A stretch of DNA of 64,000 nucleotides. Origin: Nageia nagi. Its lineage: Eukaryota; Pinophyta. The position numbers and the translations under genes were made by a program. This document shows, one piece after another, positions 60,120 through 64,000 of the stretch. Numbering within the stretch: position 1 is the first letter of the stretch; each line of letters opens with the position of its first letter. Location: NCBI GenBank assembly GCA_050084985.1, contig JBITNC010000002.1, forward strand, positions 20,894,001 to 20,958,000, in the 5' to 3' direction. The notes beneath the pieces were generated by a model. It saw nothing but the letters and a program-made list of their open reading frames with translations. It did not search any database and was not told the DNA's origin.

Positions 60120-62230
60120 TTGAATTGGCGGCTGGAAGTCAATTTAAACCACACTTGGCAATCCAATAGGAAGCTTGCAGGCAACAGCCATTATATGGTA
60201 TTTGAGTTCTGCTGCCCGGACTCCGAGTAAACGCGGAGAGGATCATCCAAACAAGTCTTGAATTTACTATGAACTGCAACGCACGCTCCTCAAAACGTTT
60301 AATAAATGACTATACTAGATGATAACAAGAAGAATATCAAACGTATAACAAATGAATGGTGATAAATCAAATAATTTAAGAAGATATATCTATTTTTTTA
60401 AATGAAAAAAGTTATTTATATTAAATAAATTTTTTTATACAGTTAATAAAGATTGTGGGTGGCAGGGTTCACATTTCAAGGGTTTATATTTCAAGGTGAG
60501 TTTATATTAATTTTAATTATGAATAACAAATCTAATAAAAAGAGTTATTATCAAAGATTGTTATCAGTTAAATAATACAAATAATAAAGTTTTAACAATA
60601 TTAAAAAGATATCAGATCAAAAACATATAAACATTTTCAATTGATGAATTCTTAGTTCCATCATCTTATCCCACATATTAGCTAGAATAGGTTAAATCAT
60701 CTTATACCATGTAATAGTTAGAATAGACCGAATGTGCTAATTATCACCTTTATGATAGCTTGCAATAATATCAACAACTTCCTCATCCACCTCTAACCAT
60801 TAATATCAAGAGTATGAGAATGTGAAAAGATATATTTTGTGACAATAGCATTTGTAATTCTTTTGCTCTCACATTATACAATGTTGATTATTTTTGTAAT
60901 ATATTATATCAAAACATTTTATATCACTTCTTTAAAGATGAAATGATTGATTGAATATATTTTGTTAAAATTTATTTCCATTTATTGAGCAGAAATGAAT
61001 TTAGGATTGGATGATTGATGACTTGACATTCCACTCCACATTAATTAAGACCGCATGGAGTCTCATTTATCGAGGTTGCATTTTTGATAATATTCGACCG
61101 TTATTGGAACTTAGGCTAAGAATGAGATTTAGGATTGGATGAGATTGATGACTTCGCATTTCAACTCCACATTGATTAGAGACCGCAATGGAGTCTCATT
61201 TATCTATGGTTGCATTATAATAATTCGACTGTTATGTGAACTTGGGCTAGAAAAGGATATAGTGATATATAGGTTATTGGATTATATATGGTCCTACATA
61301 TTTATATTTAGGGTACAATTTTAAAGTTTTGTAATAAATATTTTGTATTTTATATGTATTAAAGAATATTCTTTTAAGAGTGTAGACGTTTAAAATTTGT
61401 AGTTTGGTTGATTTTTGTTGAATATTTCAATAAAAGTTAATGATATATTTTTTTTGTAATTTTAGATAATATTGTTTATGGAGAAAAAAATTATAATTTA
61501 TTTTTTTATATAAAAATATTATAAAAAATACTTTGTTTGTAGATAAAAGTATATGGAGAAATGATTAATAATTTATATAATCAAGTTGTTATTATTCTTC
61601 AATCATATAACTTTGTTGTTGTGGTGAATTTATCATATATATATATAATATATAGTATATATAATAATAATATGCTTAGTTTATTTTAATGCAACCTATC
61701 TTGCATAATTTATTTATATACTTTTGTGTATTATATTTTTATTATTTTGAGTTTAATCAATTATTAAATTTTGTAATTAAAATTTTAATATTTAATCAAC
61801 ATGTTTATATTACATACATTTAGATGAGAAATATGCTCATTGGTTTATTAAGAAAATGAAATATTGTATATATATAGTTCACTAATGGAACTAGATTACA
61901 AATACTTTTGTTTGAGAATGATATTCTCATGCTAAAACAATAAACAAATTAAATCTACTACAAAATATTGTAAAATCATTTTCAAAACCATAACAAATAT
62001 CTAAACTACATTCCTACATGATCCAAATGATCTCAACAATAATTCATATGAAAATGGAAACCAAACAAGCTAAAAAAATGATAAAAAAATAAAAATAGTC
62101 ACACTCTATGCATGTAACAGAGTGGATGCGTATGCATTAGACTAGTTGGATCTAATGGTAAAAGGTAACTGGTGGGTCATTGGAGAATTGCCTAACTGTC
62201 AGTTATTATGACTAGACCTATGCAGACTGG
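60120..62230. other. AT-rich intergenic stretch upstream of the expansin gene
   Basis: No gene seen apart from the tandem duplication listed separately. Confidence 0.4.
60994..61250. repeat. Tandem duplication of ~127 bp
   Basis: Units at 60994-61120 and 61121-61250 share 'tttaggattggatga', 'gatgactt', 'aactccacatt', 'ggagtctcatttatc', 'ggttgcatt' and 'attcgac.gttat'. They differ by small indels, so the duplication is not recent. Confidence 0.85.
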
Positions 62231-62289
62231 TTGAAAATAGAGATTCAAAATTATGATATTTTCATACTTTTATTAAGCTCAACATTCAA

Positions 62290-62790
62290 CATTCTCCCCC
62301 TCTATGCTGATGGGACTAATGAGGATATTCCTCAAATTCAAAAACCAAGCTTTTACAATATCTTTTGTGAAGATATCCATAATATTGTCCAAGGTATTAT
62401 AATGCCTAAGTTTAATGATATTTTTCTTCACTATGTCACGTATAAAGTGTTACTTCATATCAAATTGTTTGGACTTGTTATGGTGGACATAATTCTTTAC
62501 TAGTTGAATGACACTTTTTTGTCATACAATAAGGTTGGTGGACTATATTTTTTTTCACCAAGTCTTCAAGAACTTTCATCAACCACTATGCTTGAGCACT
62601 AGCACTTTGATTGTAATGTATTCAACCTCTTTAGAAGAAAGGGTAATTATACTTTTCTTCCTTGAATTCCATGTAATCATACTTGATTCAAGACTAAAAT
62701 AATTCCTTAATGTAGAATTTCTATCATCAAAATTGCTTACCTAATCAGAATCACTAAAGCCAACACGTGTACATCATCATTTTTATAGTA
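62290..62790 (-). pseudogene. Copia pol tail (RNase H) remnant with LTR start
   Basis: The minus strand has degraded copia RNase H text: 'GFSDSD', 'NFDDRNST', 'SSMITWNSRKKSII', 'LSSKEVEYI', later 'HHNKSKQFDMK' and 'HFIRDIVKKNII', matching the usual order (SDSDWAG..DDRKST, ITW.SKKQ, LSS.EAEY, RTKHID..YHFIR). It ends in a purine tract (agagggggagaa) and TGTTGAATG at 62291, the start of a 3' LTR running to lower coordinates. Several stops are present. It is unrelated in detail to the young copia at 53.9-59.2 kb. Confidence 0.78.
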
Positions 62791-63269
62791 AAAAATACCA
62801 AAATTAGTTTTTTTTATAACTTTAGTAAAATTTCTATTATATTAAATACAAGAATACATATTTACGGTGAAAGAGAGGATATTCATCCAACTAAGAAATC
62901 AAACTAGCATTATTCGACGTGGAGGTGATAAATGGTTTCCAAACAAGAACATAAAAACTAGTTTTAAAATTAAGCATTATCTATAATACATATGTTCAAG
63001 GAATTTGATCATAATGCAGATGCTTTCTTCACCATAGGAGCGCATGAGTTGAGACATCCAAAATGTTGTTATTAACATCATAATCCTGAGACTGATATCG
63101 CCATAGGAACGTAGGAGTTTAGGCATAAAAAATATAGGGGCTATCATTAAAAACCATGGATTGAAATTCTTCAACCAACTATTGATGAGCTACATGAAGA
63201 CTAAGATGTAATACCAACCATGTGGTCAACTTTTCAGGATTCTACTGAGATTTGTAATTCCAGGCTGAG

Positions 63270-63950
63270 ATGAATGGTTTTCAAAGGAGCATATTTGAGA
63301 GCTCAATGCTGGATTCTTGGTCAGCAGAGGAATGAGCCATCCAGATATGACTTAATTAAACCCCTATATTATCCTAGACTTCTCTATAGATTGATTTATC
63401 TTCAAACTATTTTTTTATTACATTTTATCCATAGGGTCCATAGTATCATAGAAGGGACAGAAGACCAAACTATTGAAGGTACCTTCCTCTTACGTGGGTA
63501 AAACCAAGATAGTAATAAATGCCCAATACTTTGAGGTATAGCCTTGGTGAAGGAGAAAATGTTGATGAACTGAACCCAAACTTCATAAGAAAAGGGATAG
63601 TGAAGAAGCAGATGGGATCCCTTTTCAATTGAATCGTTGCACAAGAATCATTGGAAAATCTTATGCTAGCCTCTCTTGAATAGTTGTTCACTAGAGAGGA
63701 ATTTATTGTATGCTACAACCCATGAGAAGAAATTGGTCTTAGGATAATCGTTTGACCTCCATATTTTATTCCAAATTATAGGAGGCCAAACTTGAGTTAT
63801 GGGGGAAGCCGCGTGTATGTATACTGATCAAACTATATAGTCTTCCTTTGGGGTTGGTACCCAGATGAGGTAGTCTTCTTCATTCGATTTAATCATATTA
63901 AGTTGTAACAGGGAGTTAAGAGCCTTTCTTTCTTTCTTTTTTTTTGGTAA
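63270..63950 (-). pseudogene. LINE C-terminal (zf-RVT) remnant
   Basis: The minus strand reads 'WNKIWRSNDYPKTNFFSWVV' (about 63770-63710), then 'CNDSIEKGSHLLLHYPFSYEVW' in pieces (63644-63580). This is the 'K..FF.W' and 'C..+ES..HLF.HCPF+..+W' pattern of the zinc-binding region after plant LINE reverse transcriptases. The open frame 63402-63644 has 80 residues; stops lie on both sides. It may extend past the window. Confidence 0.72.
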
Positions 63951-64000
63951 GTAAAAAAACTTTAAATTAACTAAAAAAACAAATCACGCATAGGATACAC

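Noticed and set aside
1-64000. tRNA, rRNA or other structured RNA genes
   Set aside because: None recognised; the only tRNA-related signals are primer binding sites of LTR elements.

Overview
This is an AT-rich, repeat-dominated piece of a large plant nuclear genome. It has two recognisable spliced plant genes, both on the minus strand, in a landscape of nested and mostly dead transposable elements. The plant origin rests on an expansin-like A gene, a LORELEI-like gene, a PPR-derived repeat and typical plant LTR, CACTA, hAT-like and LINE remnants. The low gene density and old, degraded repeats suggest a big-genome plant; a gymnosperm is plausible, but the sequence alone does not prove it.

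Layout. 0.17-1.3 kb: CACTA (En/Spm) remnant. 1.3-14.1 kb: a block bracketed by two ~289-bp LTR-like repeats. It holds an intron-bearing gene-like region of unknown function (+), a hAT-like transposase pseudogene (-), and three minisatellite arrays before, between and after them. 14.1-19.9 kb: an array of ~260-305-bp tandem repeats, split by a complete Ty3-type element (14569-19209, TSD CATAT) that keeps only gag and the tail of pol. 20.3-26.5 kb: a dead Ty3/gypsy element (TSD TCCTT). 26.7-29.5 kb: a rearranged cluster of three ~485-bp LTRs, one inverted. 30.9-37.8 kb: a 228-bp tandem array made from the end of a PPR gene, split by another LTR element (32422-37425). 39.6-42.4 kb: a LINE remnant with a poly-A tail. 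42.6-43.2 kb: LORELEI-like gene, three exons. 48.6-50.5 kb: a short non-autonomous LTR element. 50.9-51.2 kb: a GAT microsatellite. 53.5-60.1 kb: an expansin-like A gene cut in exon 4 by a young Ty1/copia element (53894-59183, TSD GCAAC). 60.1-64 kb: AT-rich DNA with a tandem duplication, a copia pol tail (-) and a LINE tail (-).

The clearest story is the disrupted expansin gene. Its five exons can be placed exactly and read in one frame once the insertion is subtracted. The LTRs differ at about 8 of 556 positions, so the insertion is young compared with everything else here. The LORELEI-like gene looks intact but lacks a GPI-anchor tail in the exons I can see. The two genes act in the cell wall or at the cell surface, but nothing shows a functional link between them.

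The least ordinary structures are the PPR-derived 228-bp satellite, a tandem bZIP-type (TGACGTCA) site array inside a Ty3-type LTR that can be inferred from reciprocal CpG decay, a paired ~16-nt motif spread over LTRs and coding DNA of one gypsy element, and the minisatellite-bounded pair of convergent genes at 2.6-10.1 kb.
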